Source: an uncultured bacterium (GTDB lineage Bacteria; Bacillota; Clostridia; Oscillospirales; Acutalibacteraceae). Taken from it: a stretch of 17,488 nucleotides of DNA. The DNA is taken from NCBI GenBank assembly GCA_905215105.1, contig CAJMOI010000027.1, positions 1-17,488 of the forward strand, given 5' to 3'. A program made the translations under genes and the position numbers. Below, piece by piece: positions 7,322 through 12,992 of this stretch. Position 1 is the first letter of the stretch; every line of letters begins with the position of its first letter. The notes beneath the pieces are model-generated. The model searched no databases, was not told where the DNA came from, and worked only from the letters and a program-made list of their open reading frames with translations.

Positions 7322-8083
7322 TCAATAAATATTCCGCCCGCTGAAGATTTCAATCATTTCCTGCCGCAGGCTGTCCATAATGGCCAGCCGGGTCTGGGGC
7401 GGCAGCTCATACACATCGGTATTAAACAGATAGTTCTGCAAATTGACTTCCTTCACCATCATCTTGGTGTGGAACAGGTTGGCTTCATATACGTTGATAT
7501 CCACCGCATCATACCGGCGGAGAATTTCCCTGTCGATATAGTCCTGAATGGAGGTGATTTTGTGGTCAAGGAACAGCTTTTGCCCGTCCACATCCCGGGT
7601 AAAGCCCCGCACCCGATAGTCCATGGTGATGATATCGGAATCAAAAGAGTTAATCAGGTAATCCAGCGTGGACAATGGCGTAATTTCTCCGCAGGTAGCC
7701 ACGTCGATGTCCACCCGGAAGGTGGCCAGACAGGTATCCGGGTGATATTCCGGATAGGTGTGAACGGTCACATGGCTTTTGTCCAGATGGGCCACCTGGG
7801 TTTCCCCCTGTACGGGAATCATGGAGCCCTCGGCGATGAGAATGGTGACAGACGCGCCTTGCGGCTCATAGTCCTGTCGGGAAACATTCAGCACCGTGGC
7901 GCCGATCATGTCGGTGAGGCGGGTCAGGATACTGGTCAGACGCTCCGAGTTATACTGCTCGTCAATATAAGCGATATAGTCCTTCTGCTCCCGGGGTGTT
8001 TTGGCATAACACACGTCGTAAATATTGAAGCTCAGGGCTTTTGTCAGGTTATTAAAGCCGTATAATCTCATTTTCTGATCCAT
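7322..8083 (-). CDS. speD: S-adenosylmethionine decarboxylase proenzyme, E. coli-type (class 1A)
   Basis: A 253-aa pyruvoyl-dependent AdoMet decarboxylase supplying the aminopropyl donor to SpeE. The self-cleavage site is VAHLDKSHVTVHTYPE: cleavage before S103 would generate the pyruvoyl cofactor and separate the beta and alpha chains. H104 and C131 (in VATCGEITP) are the usual processing and protonation residues. The protein aligns along its whole length by eye with E. coli SpeD (264 aa), including GFNNLTKALSF, RQDYEPQGASVTI, DYRVRGFTRD and NLFHTKMMVKE. It is therefore the long class 1A form, not the short class 1B form (about 125 aa) of Bacillus. The ATG is preceded by AGGAGG at 7-nt spacing. 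First gene of the operon and located downstream of a long structured leader, so it is the main candidate for regulated expression. Confidence 0.95.
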   Translation of the reverse strand: MDQKMRLYGFNNLTKALSFNIYDVCYAKTPREQKDYIAYIDEQYNSERLTSILTRLTDMIGATVLNVSRQDYEPQGASVTILIAEGSMIPVQGETQVAHLDKSHVTVHTYPEYHPDTCLATFRVDIDVATCGEITPLSTLDYLINSFDSDIITMDYRVRGFTRDVDGQKLFLDHKITSIQDYIDREILRRYDAVDINVYEANLFHTKMMVKEVNLQNYLFNTDVYELPPQTRLAIMDSLRQEMIEIFSGRNIY

Positions 8084-8090
8084 AATGAAT

Positions 8091-8114
8091 CCTCCTGCCC
8101 GGGGACGTTCCCCG
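8091..8114 (-). promoter_or_regulatory. speD: speD ribosome binding site with adjoining hairpin
   Basis: CGGGGA (minus strand, from 8114) pairs with TCCCCG ending at 8100, a 6-bp GC-rich stem with a 3-nt loop. Its base is 3 nt before the AGGAGG at 8096-8091, and the ATG follows 7 nt later. A hairpin this close can modulate ribosome loading, but it leaves the SD free as drawn. Confidence 0.5.
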
Positions 8115-8140
8115 TATTCCCAACATTTCCAAAAAAATAT

Positions 8141-8175
8141 AGTAACTATATAAACATGAGTTTCTTTGAAAACAA
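8141..8175 (-). promoter_or_regulatory. Possible second speD promoter downstream of the terminator
   Basis: Minus strand TTGTTT (8175-8170), 17-nt spacer, TATATA (8152-8147). The -35 overlaps the U-tract of the intrinsic terminator, so part of the match comes from that T-rich run. If active, it would give speD a short 5' UTR of about 55 nt that bypasses the leader. Confidence 0.3.
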
Positions 8176-8214
8176 AACAAAAAGCGCAGATGACGGCTGC
8201 CCATCACCTGCGCT
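8167..8214 (-). terminator. Strong intrinsic terminator in the speD leader
   Basis: On the minus strand AGCGCAGGTGATGG (8214-8201) pairs with CCGTCATCTGCGCT (8196-8183): 14 contiguous pairs (two G-U) around a GCAG loop, followed by TTTTTGTTTTGTTTTC. It lies about 100 nt before the speD ATG and about 310 nt after the predicted start of transcription. This is a textbook Rho-independent terminator placed where an attenuator would be. Confidence 0.88.
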
Positions 8215-8523
8215 ACATCATTTCCGCGATAACCGGGACGCTGTGTTTTTCTCAAAAAGCATGCGCCGCCCCGACGATACAGATTTCAGAGTCTATATAG
8301 CAAATATCTCACTTTTACCACTCTTATTGATTGTTTCACAAGTTGATGTGCAGAGCACCGGTTATAAAGTGACCAACTTATAAAAATTGAGTATACACTC
8401 CATCAATAAGGCAACCAGCGTTGCCAATCGGCAGTTGACCCGGCTGTCCGTATGGCCTTGACCCGGTAACGGGTGGTCAAAAAATATTTGCATGAAACTC
8501 TGTAAAAATCATCATTCCATTGC
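8183..8523 (-). ncRNA. Putative structured leader RNA of the polyamine operon
   Basis: About 340 nt of non-coding transcript between a predicted start near 8523 and the intrinsic terminator. Visible hairpins: ACCCG/CGGGT (8461-8474), GGCAAC-GCTG-GTTGCC (8410-8425), an alternative TGCC/GGCA (8422-8433) sharing bases with it, GAGT/ACTC near 8389-8400, and a UCGGGGCG/CGUCCCGG stem (about 8273 to 8232) just before the terminator. CTGCACATCA (8353-8344) can pair with TGATGT plus GCAG (8220-8208), which would break the terminator 5' arm and act as an antiterminator. I recognise no known riboswitch or T-box; the T-box GGTGG-ACC motif is absent. It could be a metabolite-sensing leader (polyamine, AdoMet, arginine) or an independent small RNA. 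No convincing ORF was found in it. Confidence 0.45.
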
Positions 8524-8529
8524 TATTTT

Positions 8530-8558
8530 ATACTACACTTTCTGCACAAAAAAGTCAA
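8530..8558 (-). promoter_or_regulatory. Predicted sigma-A promoter for the speD leader
   Basis: Minus strand -35 TTGACT (8558-8553), 17-nt spacer, -10 TAGTAT (8535-8530); transcription would begin near 8523. It is the best promoter match upstream of speD and gives a leader of about 440 nt containing an intrinsic terminator. Confidence 0.55.
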
Positions 8559-8614
8559 TATCAAAAGCTTCCAAAAACCCGGTGCAAAATCTTCTTTCCC
8601 GGCCTGTTTCCATC

Positions 8615-8643
8615 TTGCGCCGCTGATGACCAAAGCGTATACT
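8615..8643 (+). promoter_or_regulatory. Predicted promoter of the esterase gene
   Basis: Plus strand TTGCGC (8615-8620), 17-nt spacer, TATACT (8638-8643); start near 8650 gives a 5' UTR of about 43 nt. The -10 is good, the -35 partial. It is back to back with the speD promoter, about 57 nt apart. Confidence 0.4.
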
Positions 8644-8675
8644 GAAGATATCCCCGCTGCTATGAGCTATGATTT

Positions 8676-8683
8676 GGAGGAGG
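8676..8683 (+). promoter_or_regulatory. RBS deciding the esterase start
   Basis: GGAGGAGG with 9-nt spacing to the ATG at 8693. An earlier in-frame ATG at 8669 lies upstream of this site and lacks its own, so it is rejected. Confidence 0.8.
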
Positions 8684-8692
8684 AAACCCTTT

Positions 8693-9505
8693 ATGCAGAA
8701 AATCGAAACTTTCCCCTGTCCCGGCAGCTCTGCCCGGATGGTGGGCTATCTTCACGACCCTTTGACCCAGATGGAAACCTATCGCACCAAACGGCCCTGT
8801 GTACTGATTTTCCCCGGCGGCGGCTATGAAATGCTGTCCGAACGGGAAGCCGACCCGGTGGCCTTTTCCTTTTTCAAAAAGGGCTATCAGGTGTTCATCC
8901 TGTACTACTCCCTGAAAGAAAACGCCAAAAACATGCAGGTCCTTCTGGAAGCCTCCTGCGCCGTGATGGAGCTGCGCCGCCACAGCGAAGAGTGGAACAT
9001 CCTTCCGGAGCAGATTGCCGTATGCGGCTTTTCCGCAGGCGGTCACGCCGCCGCCAGCGTGGGCATTCTGTGGAACCATCCCCGGCTGCTGGAAAAGCTG
9101 GACACCCAGCAGGGGATGAACCGTCCCAACGCCATGATTCTGTGTTATCCCGTCATCACCGCCGGAGAGTTTGCCCATCAGGGCTCTCTGGAATGGATTT
9201 CCGGCAGCCCCAGAGGCACGGAGGAAAACGAGTTCTGGGCACTGGATCGCCATGTGGACGGCACCACACCCCCGGCCTTCCTGTGGCATACGGTGGAGGA
9301 CGATTGTGTGCCTGTTGAAAACACGCTGCTGCTGGTGAACGCCTTACAGCGGAATCACATTTCCTATGAGTGCCACCTGTATCCCCACGGCGGACACGGA
9401 ATGTCGGTCTGTACGGTAGAGGTGGGAACGCCCAACAAGCGGACCTCCACCTGGGTTCCCCTGTGCTGTGACTGGCTGGAGGATCTGTTCCGGTTCAAAG
9501 AATAA
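8693..9505 (+). CDS. Alpha/beta-hydrolase (acetyl esterase/lipase-like)
   Basis: A 270-aa cytoplasmic serine esterase of the BD-FAE/Aes-like group; no signal peptide or membrane segment is seen. The oxyanion-hole loop is FPGGGYEMLS (residues 40-49, in the position of HGGG). The nucleophile elbow is GFSAGGH with S114, the acid is probably D203 in VEDDCVP, and the base H235 in HGGHG. The closest general style is the endo-1,4-xylanase-associated or cephalosporin-C-deacetylase-like esterases that remove acetyl groups from sugars, but the substrate cannot be fixed. Monocistronic: its own promoter candidate lies upstream and a hairpin terminator follows 5 nt after the stop. Divergent from the polyamine operon, with no evident functional link to it. 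Confidence 0.85.
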   Translation: MQKIETFPCPGSSARMVGYLHDPLTQMETYRTKRPCVLIFPGGGYEMLSEREADPVAFSFFKKGYQVFILYYSLKENAKNMQVLLEASCAVMELRRHSEEWNILPEQIAVCGFSAGGHAAASVGILWNHPRLLEKLDTQQGMNRPNAMILCYPVITAGEFAHQGSLEWISGSPRGTEENEFWALDRHVDGTTPPAFLWHTVEDDCVPVENTLLLVNALQRNHISYECHLYPHGGHGMSVCTVEVGTPNKRTSTWVPLCCDWLEDLFRFKE

Positions 9506-9510
9506 CAAAG

Positions 9511-9551
9511 AAATCCCGCCCGGTTCTGAAAAGCCGGACGGGATTTTTGTT
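9511..9551. terminator. Bidirectional terminator between esterase and trkH
   Basis: AAATCCCGCCCGG (9511-9523) pairs with CCGGACGGGATTT (9534-9546) apart from one central mismatch, loop of about 10 nt. The plus-strand side continues into TTTTTG, a good U-tract for the esterase; on the minus strand the tail is AAATCCCG-side TTTCTTTG, weaker but usable for trkH. Confidence 0.85.
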
Positions 9552-9566
9552 TGCAAAAACCGGGTT

Positions 9567-11024
9567 TTACGCCACCCGACGGCGCCACAGGCTGGGAGAA
9601 AACAGCAGAATCAGCGGGAAGAATTCCAGCCGTCCGAAGAGCATATCCAGAGACAGGACAATTTTGCTGAATCCGGAGAACTGGGAGAAATTGCCCATGG
9701 GACCCACCACATCCAGTCCGGGGCCGATATTGCTCAGACAGGACACCACCGCCGTCACATTGGTTTCCAGACTCATGTTATCCAGGCTGACCAGCAGGAA
9801 CGAAGCGGTAAAAACGGCAAAATAGGCGGCCATAAACACGGTGACGCCTTTGCCCACCTTGTTATCCACTGTCTTTCCGCTGATGTGCACCGCCCGGACT
9901 GCCCGGGGATGGAGCATCCGGATCAGCTCTTTGCGCAGCAGCTTAAAGACGATGATAATACGGGCCACTTTGACGCCGCCGCCAGTAGAACCGGCCGACG
10001 CACCCACAATCATCAGCATTACCAGCAAACTGCGGGAAAACTCCGGCCAGGTGTTGAAGTCCACCGTGGAGAAACCGGTGGTGGTCATCACCGAGGACAC
10101 CTGAAACGCGGACTGGTGGAGCGCTTCCCCAAAGCCCATCTGAAGCACAGAGGAAAGGTTCCAGGTAATGAGCAGAATGGAACCCACCATGATGCCCACA
10201 TAGCCCCACAGCTCTTCGTCGTGGAGCAGTGCCCGCCAGGAGCGGATGAGCACTAGAAAATAAATGTTGAAATTGACGCCAAACAGGGCCATAAACACCG
10301 TGACCACTGTTTGCAGATAGGGAGAATAGCCGGCCATACTGTCGTTTTTCACGCCGAAACCGCCGGTACCCGCCGTACCAAAGGCCGTGCAGAAACTGTC
10401 GAATACGGACATTCCCCCGGCCAGCAAAAAGATAATTTCAATAACGGTCAGAACCACATAAATCAGATACAGAATCTTGGCGCTCTGTTTCAGCCGGGGC
10501 GTCATTTTGCCCACGTCGGGGCCGGGGCTTTCCGCTTTTAACAGATACAGGGAGTAGCCATGTCCTTTGCTGACGGACACCACCGCCAGCAGGAACACCA
10601 GCACACCCATGCCGCCCAGCCAGTGAGTGAAGCTTCGCCAATAGAGAAGGCCATAGGACAGCGCTTCCACGTCCGTGAGAATACTGGCGCCGGTGGTGGT
10701 AAAACCCGAGGCAGTTTCAAAAAAGCAGTCGATATAATTGGGAATCTGCCCGCTGAGCCAGAAGGGCAGAGCCCCGAAAAGGGAAATGGCAATCCAGGAA
10801 AGGGCCGTTACCACAAAGCCCTCCGCCGCATAAAAGGCGCGGTTTGCCGGTTTGATAAAGGTCAGCCCAACGCCTGCGGCGGCTGTAACGGCGATGGTCC
10901 AGACAAAGGCCCACACCGTGGAAGTTTCCTTCATGAAAATGGCAATGGCCAGCGCCGGCAGCATCACCGCCGCCTCCAACAGCAGGATATGCCCCAGCAA
11001 AAATGCGATCACTCGTCGATTCAT
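9567..11024 (-). CDS. trkH: Potassium uptake protein TrkH, membrane subunit
   Basis: A 485-aa polytopic membrane protein forming the potassium-conducting pore of the Trk system. Four pore-loop repeats can be seen, each with the central selectivity-filter glycine: ETASGFTTTGASI, FGTAGTGGFGVKND, SVMTTTGFSTVDF and VSCLSNIGPGLD. Hydrophobic helices fill the rest; the N-terminus starts in a membrane segment (VIAFLLGHILLLEAAVMLPALAIAIF). Length agrees with TrkH/TrkG rather than the shorter KtrB. The ATG overlaps the trkA stop in an ATGA, so translation is coupled; AGGAG lies 11 nt upstream. The cytoplasmic partner encoded upstream (trkA) gates the channel on nucleotide binding. It converges on the esterase with a shared terminator. 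Confidence 0.94.
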   Translation of the reverse strand: MNRRVIAFLLGHILLLEAAVMLPALAIAIFMKETSTVWAFVWTIAVTAAAGVGLTFIKPANRAFYAAEGFVVTALSWIAISLFGALPFWLSGQIPNYIDCFFETASGFTTTGASILTDVEALSYGLLYWRSFTHWLGGMGVLVFLLAVVSVSKGHGYSLYLLKAESPGPDVGKMTPRLKQSAKILYLIYVVLTVIEIIFLLAGGMSVFDSFCTAFGTAGTGGFGVKNDSMAGYSPYLQTVVTVFMALFGVNFNIYFLVLIRSWRALLHDEELWGYVGIMVGSILLITWNLSSVLQMGFGEALHQSAFQVSSVMTTTGFSTVDFNTWPEFSRSLLVMLMIVGASAGSTGGGVKVARIIIVFKLLRKELIRMLHPRAVRAVHISGKTVDNKVGKGVTVFMAAYFAVFTASFLLVSLDNMSLETNVTAVVSCLSNIGPGLDVVGPMGNFSQFSGFSKIVLSLDMLFGRLEFFPLILLFSPSLWRRRVA

Positions 11025-12400
11025 CGTTTTCCAATCTCCTGTGTCTCAAAAATGTCCCGGAGGTTGGCAATTTTGTTTTCCGTGGTGCTCACCACAATCA
11101 CCGTATCCTCCGGCTGAATGGACTGGTTGCCGTCGGGGAATACGATTTTTCCGCGGCGCCGGATACAGGCCACCAGGGTATTCTTTTTCAGGGTCAGGTC
11201 CCGCAGGGGAATGCCTGCTTTGGGCATATCCTTATCCACCCGGAATTCCAGCGCTTCCACCTTCCGCTTCACCAGCCGGTGCAGGGAGATGACCGCGTCA
11301 CTGCGGTGGTTTCTCATAGCCCGGACATACCGCAGCACATCGTCGCAGATAATGTGCTTGGGACTGACGATGGAATCCACACCCATGGCTTTGAAGGCGT
11401 TGAACTGGTCGATTCGGTCCATTTTGGTAATGGTTTTGGGGATACCGATCTGTTCGCCGAAAAGGGAAATGACCAGATTGATTTCGTCGATATCTGTCAG
11501 GGTGATGAGAGCGTCGGTTTTTCCGGCACATTCCGCGTTCATCAGCTGCTGGTCACAGGCGTCTCCGTGAATCACCAGTGCTTTGGGCAGCAACTCCGAC
11601 AGTTCCACACACCGGTCATAGTCCCGCTCGATGATTTTCACCTTAATGCCGGTACGGGTCAGCTCTTCCGCCAGATAGTATCCCAGACGGCTGCCGCCCA
11701 CAATGACCACCTCGCGAATCCGGTTGGAGGGCAGGTTCAGATAGCGCATCAGCGCCGTCAGATTGCGGTTTTCGCCGGTCACATGGATGATATCCCCGGC
11801 TTGCAGCACAAAGTCGCCGTTGGGGATATACACATCATCCCCCCGTTCCACCGCACAGATCAGCATTTTAATCCGGGAGGAGCGGTACAGTTCCACCAGA
11901 GATTTCCCCACAACCGGGGAATTGCCGCGGATCTTGAATTCCACCACTTCCACCTGGCCCTTGGCGAAAAAGTCCCGGTTGATGGAGGAGGGGAACTGGA
12001 GGATGTGAAAAATTTCCCGGGCTGCGGCGGCTTCCGGGTTAATGGTCATGCTCAGGCCCAGTTCTTCCTTCAAAAAGGTGAGCTGCGGCCGGTATTCCGG
12101 GTTCCGCACCCGGGCGATGGTATGGCGGCATCCCATTTTTTTGGCGGTGATGCAGCACAGCATATTGATTTCATCGGCAGAAGTGGCGGCAATCAGCAAA
12201 TCGGCGGTGTCGGCTCCCGCTTCCTTCAGCACCTGCATACTGGCGCCATTGCCGGTCACCACCATCACGTCATAGGCTTCCTGAGAATCCCGGAGTACCT
12301 GCTGGTTCCGGTCAATGATGACGATGTCGTGGCCTTCCGCTGACAGCTGTTCCGTCAGGGTCAGGCCCACCTTTCCATCGCCTACAATAATGATCTTCAT
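11021..12400 (-). CDS. trkA: Trk system potassium uptake regulatory protein TrkA
   Basis: A 459-aa cytoplasmic gating subunit with two tandem RCK modules. Each has a Rossmann NAD/ATP-binding fold: MKIIIVGDGKVGLTLTEQL at residue 1 and EVVIVGGSRLGYYLAEEL near the middle, both followed by an acidic strand end (VIIDRNQQ, VKIIERDYD) that binds the ribose. RCK_C/TrkA_C segments follow each (VEVVEFKIRGNSPVVGKSL and VEALEFRVDKDMPKAGIPL). The two-module layout is the classic TrkA, unlike single-module KtrA. An open frame extends 26 codons further upstream, but AAGGAG with 7-nt spacing fixes the start at 12400, where the Rossmann strand begins. Overlaps trkH by 4 nt. Expression is probably driven by the strong promoter near 12740, with a MITE-like insertion and terminator-like hairpins in between. 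Confidence 0.95.
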   Translation of the reverse strand: MKIIIVGDGKVGLTLTEQLSAEGHDIVIIDRNQQVLRDSQEAYDVMVVTGNGASMQVLKEAGADTADLLIAATSADEINMLCCITAKKMGCRHTIARVRNPEYRPQLTFLKEELGLSMTINPEAAAAREIFHILQFPSSINRDFFAKGQVEVVEFKIRGNSPVVGKSLVELYRSSRIKMLICAVERGDDVYIPNGDFVLQAGDIIHVTGENRNLTALMRYLNLPSNRIREVVIVGGSRLGYYLAEELTRTGIKVKIIERDYDRCVELSELLPKALVIHGDACDQQLMNAECAGKTDALITLTDIDEINLVISLFGEQIGIPKTITKMDRIDQFNAFKAMGVDSIVSPKHIICDDVLRYVRAMRNHRSDAVISLHRLVKRKVEALEFRVDKDMPKAGIPLRDLTLKKNTLVACIRRRGKIVFPDGNQSIQPEDTVIVVSTTENKIANLRDIFETQEIGKR

Positions 12401-12434
12401 GAAATTTCTCCTTTTCAGAATTGCTTGTGGGCGT

Positions 12435-12601
12435 CTAGGGCGTTTCTGAAAATAAAGAAATCGACGAATTTTTCGCAAGCAACAGACAGATACAAGGCGA
12501 AAAGCGCAGGAATCCTTTGTGGATTCCGAGTATTTTCAACGCAGCAGCTGGCGTTGATTGTCGGAAAAGTCTATGATTTCGATTTTTCAGATAGCCCCTA
12601 G
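12435..12601. mobile_element. MITE-like non-coding element with CTAG-bounded terminal inverted repeats
   Basis: A 167-bp palindromic unit in the trkA leader. Left end inward CTAGGGCGTTTCTGAAAAT; right end read inward on the minus strand CTAGGGGCTATCTGAAAAAT. Similarity continues into AAGAAATC and CGAAATC. The interior holds TTTTCGC/GCGAAAA (12470-12476/12497-12503), a perfect GGAATCC-TTTGT-GGATTCC hairpin (12509-12527) and AACGC/GCGTT (12538-12555). No ORF. If the ends are taken as TA + GGG/CCC + TA, the TA would be the target duplication, as in IS630/mariner-type elements; this is inference. A bacterial interspersed palindromic repeat is the alternative. Confidence 0.6.
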
Positions 12602-12647
12602 TGTTCTTTTCCAAATTTCCCTATGGTGCCCGTCCCACACAAAGAAG

Positions 12648-12671
12648 AAAGCTCCCTTTTCAAGGAGCCGG
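12648..12671 (-). terminator. Second terminator-like hairpin in the trkA leader
   Basis: Minus strand GGCTCC, loop region TTGAAAA, GGGAGC, followed by TTTCTTCTTTG. The stem is about 5-6 bp with an interrupted U-rich tail, so termination is possible but weaker than at the upstream hairpin. Confidence 0.4.
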
Positions 12672-12693
12672 GGCGGGGACGTGTTTTCCTGAT

Positions 12694-12725
12694 AAAAAAC
12701 AGAGGGGACTCTGTCTGAGTCCTCT
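12694..12725 (-). terminator. Terminator-like hairpin at the 5' end of the trk transcript
   Basis: Minus strand AGAGGACTC (12725-12717), loop AGACA, GAGTCC then CCTCT to 12701, followed by TTTTTTATC after one G. Stem of 9 pairs with a two-base bulge and a six-U run. It begins about 3 nt after the predicted transcription start, so the terminated product would be an RNA of only about 35 nt. Confidence 0.6.
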
Positions 12726-12734
12726 TGTATTTTC

Positions 12735-12762
12735 ATTATAGCACACCCCGCATAAAAAACAA
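12735..12762 (-). promoter_or_regulatory. Extended -10 promoter for trkA-trkH
   Basis: Minus strand -35 TTGTTT (12762-12757), 16-nt spacer, TGC extension and a perfect TATAAT (12740-12735). Predicted start near 12728. It is the strongest promoter seen in the window and is the only good candidate upstream of trkA, about 330 nt from its start. Between 12763 and about 12865 I see nothing else. Confidence 0.7.
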
Positions 12763-12869
12763 TCATTTCCCACAGATTCCCCCTTTCTCCTCCTGTTTCC
12801 GCCCGGTTTCCCGATACTTTCGGCAGATTACACAAACCGCCGCCGGTTCCCCTCAGCATTCCGACAAAG

Positions 12870-12921
12870 TTGATTTTTTTGCTGGAAAACTATAGAAAAT
12901 CGATTTCACATGTGCTATTCT
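12870..12921 (+). promoter_or_regulatory. Promoter region of the sucrose operon
   Basis: Two arrangements fit. First, TTGATT (12870-12875), a short 15-nt spacer and TATAGA (12891-12896). Second, an extended -10 TGCTATTCT (TGC then TATTCT 12916-12921) with a weak -35. In the first, operator 1 covers the start site; in the second, operator 1 lies in the spacer and operator 2 just after +1. Both make the promoter repressible by a LacI-type protein. Confidence 0.5.
12895..12912 (+). promoter_or_regulatory. LacI-family operator 1
   Basis: GAAAATCGATTTCACATG, with the perfect palindrome AAATCGATTT centred on CG at 12901/12902. A central CG is the hallmark of LacI/GalR-family operators, and a LacI-family gene lies in the same operon. 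Repeated almost exactly at 12929-12946. Confidence 0.75.
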
Positions 12922-12928
12922 ATGGATA

Positions 12929-12946
12929 GGAAATCGATTTCACATG
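12929..12946 (+). promoter_or_regulatory. LacI-family operator 2
   Basis: GGAAATCGATTTCACATG, containing the 12-bp perfect palindrome GAAATCGATTTC (12930-12941). Centre-to-centre distance to operator 1 is 34 bp, about three helical turns, suiting two dimers on the same face. Confidence 0.78.
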
Positions 12947-12992
12947 CGCGGATTCAAAAAAAAGAAGGAATTTTTTGCAAGGAGGAATTGGT

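Noticed and set aside
8156..8383. 75-codon plus-strand open frame in the speD leader
   Set aside because: No SD, no recognisable domain, and it covers the terminator hairpin and other structured sequence.
8363..8402. Possible 13-codon leader peptide on the minus strand (ATG at 8402)
   Set aside because: No ribosome binding site and no run of regulatory codons such as Arg or Met, so no support for peptide-based attenuation.
8461..8480. GGGTGG on the plus strand resembling a T-box antiterminator motif
   Set aside because: It continues as TCAA rather than NACCGCG, and there is no amino-acid or tRNA-synthetase gene downstream on that strand.
8620..8650. CTGATGA on the plus strand, resembling a hammerhead ribozyme core
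   Set aside because: The matching GAAA and the three-stem arrangement are not present.
8669..8692. Eight-codon N-terminal extension of the esterase from an upstream ATG
   Set aside because: The extension encodes the GGAGGAGG ribosome site itself; the ATG at 8693 has the correct 9-nt spacing.
12401..12478. 26-residue N-terminal extension of TrkA
   Set aside because: It is basic and non-homologous, partly encoded by the MITE-like element end, and AAGGAG plus 7 nt points to 12400 where the Rossmann fold begins.
12587..12859. 90-codon minus-strand open frame in the trk leader
   Set aside because: It runs through the promoter, the hairpin and its U-tract, has no family resemblance and no ribosome site.
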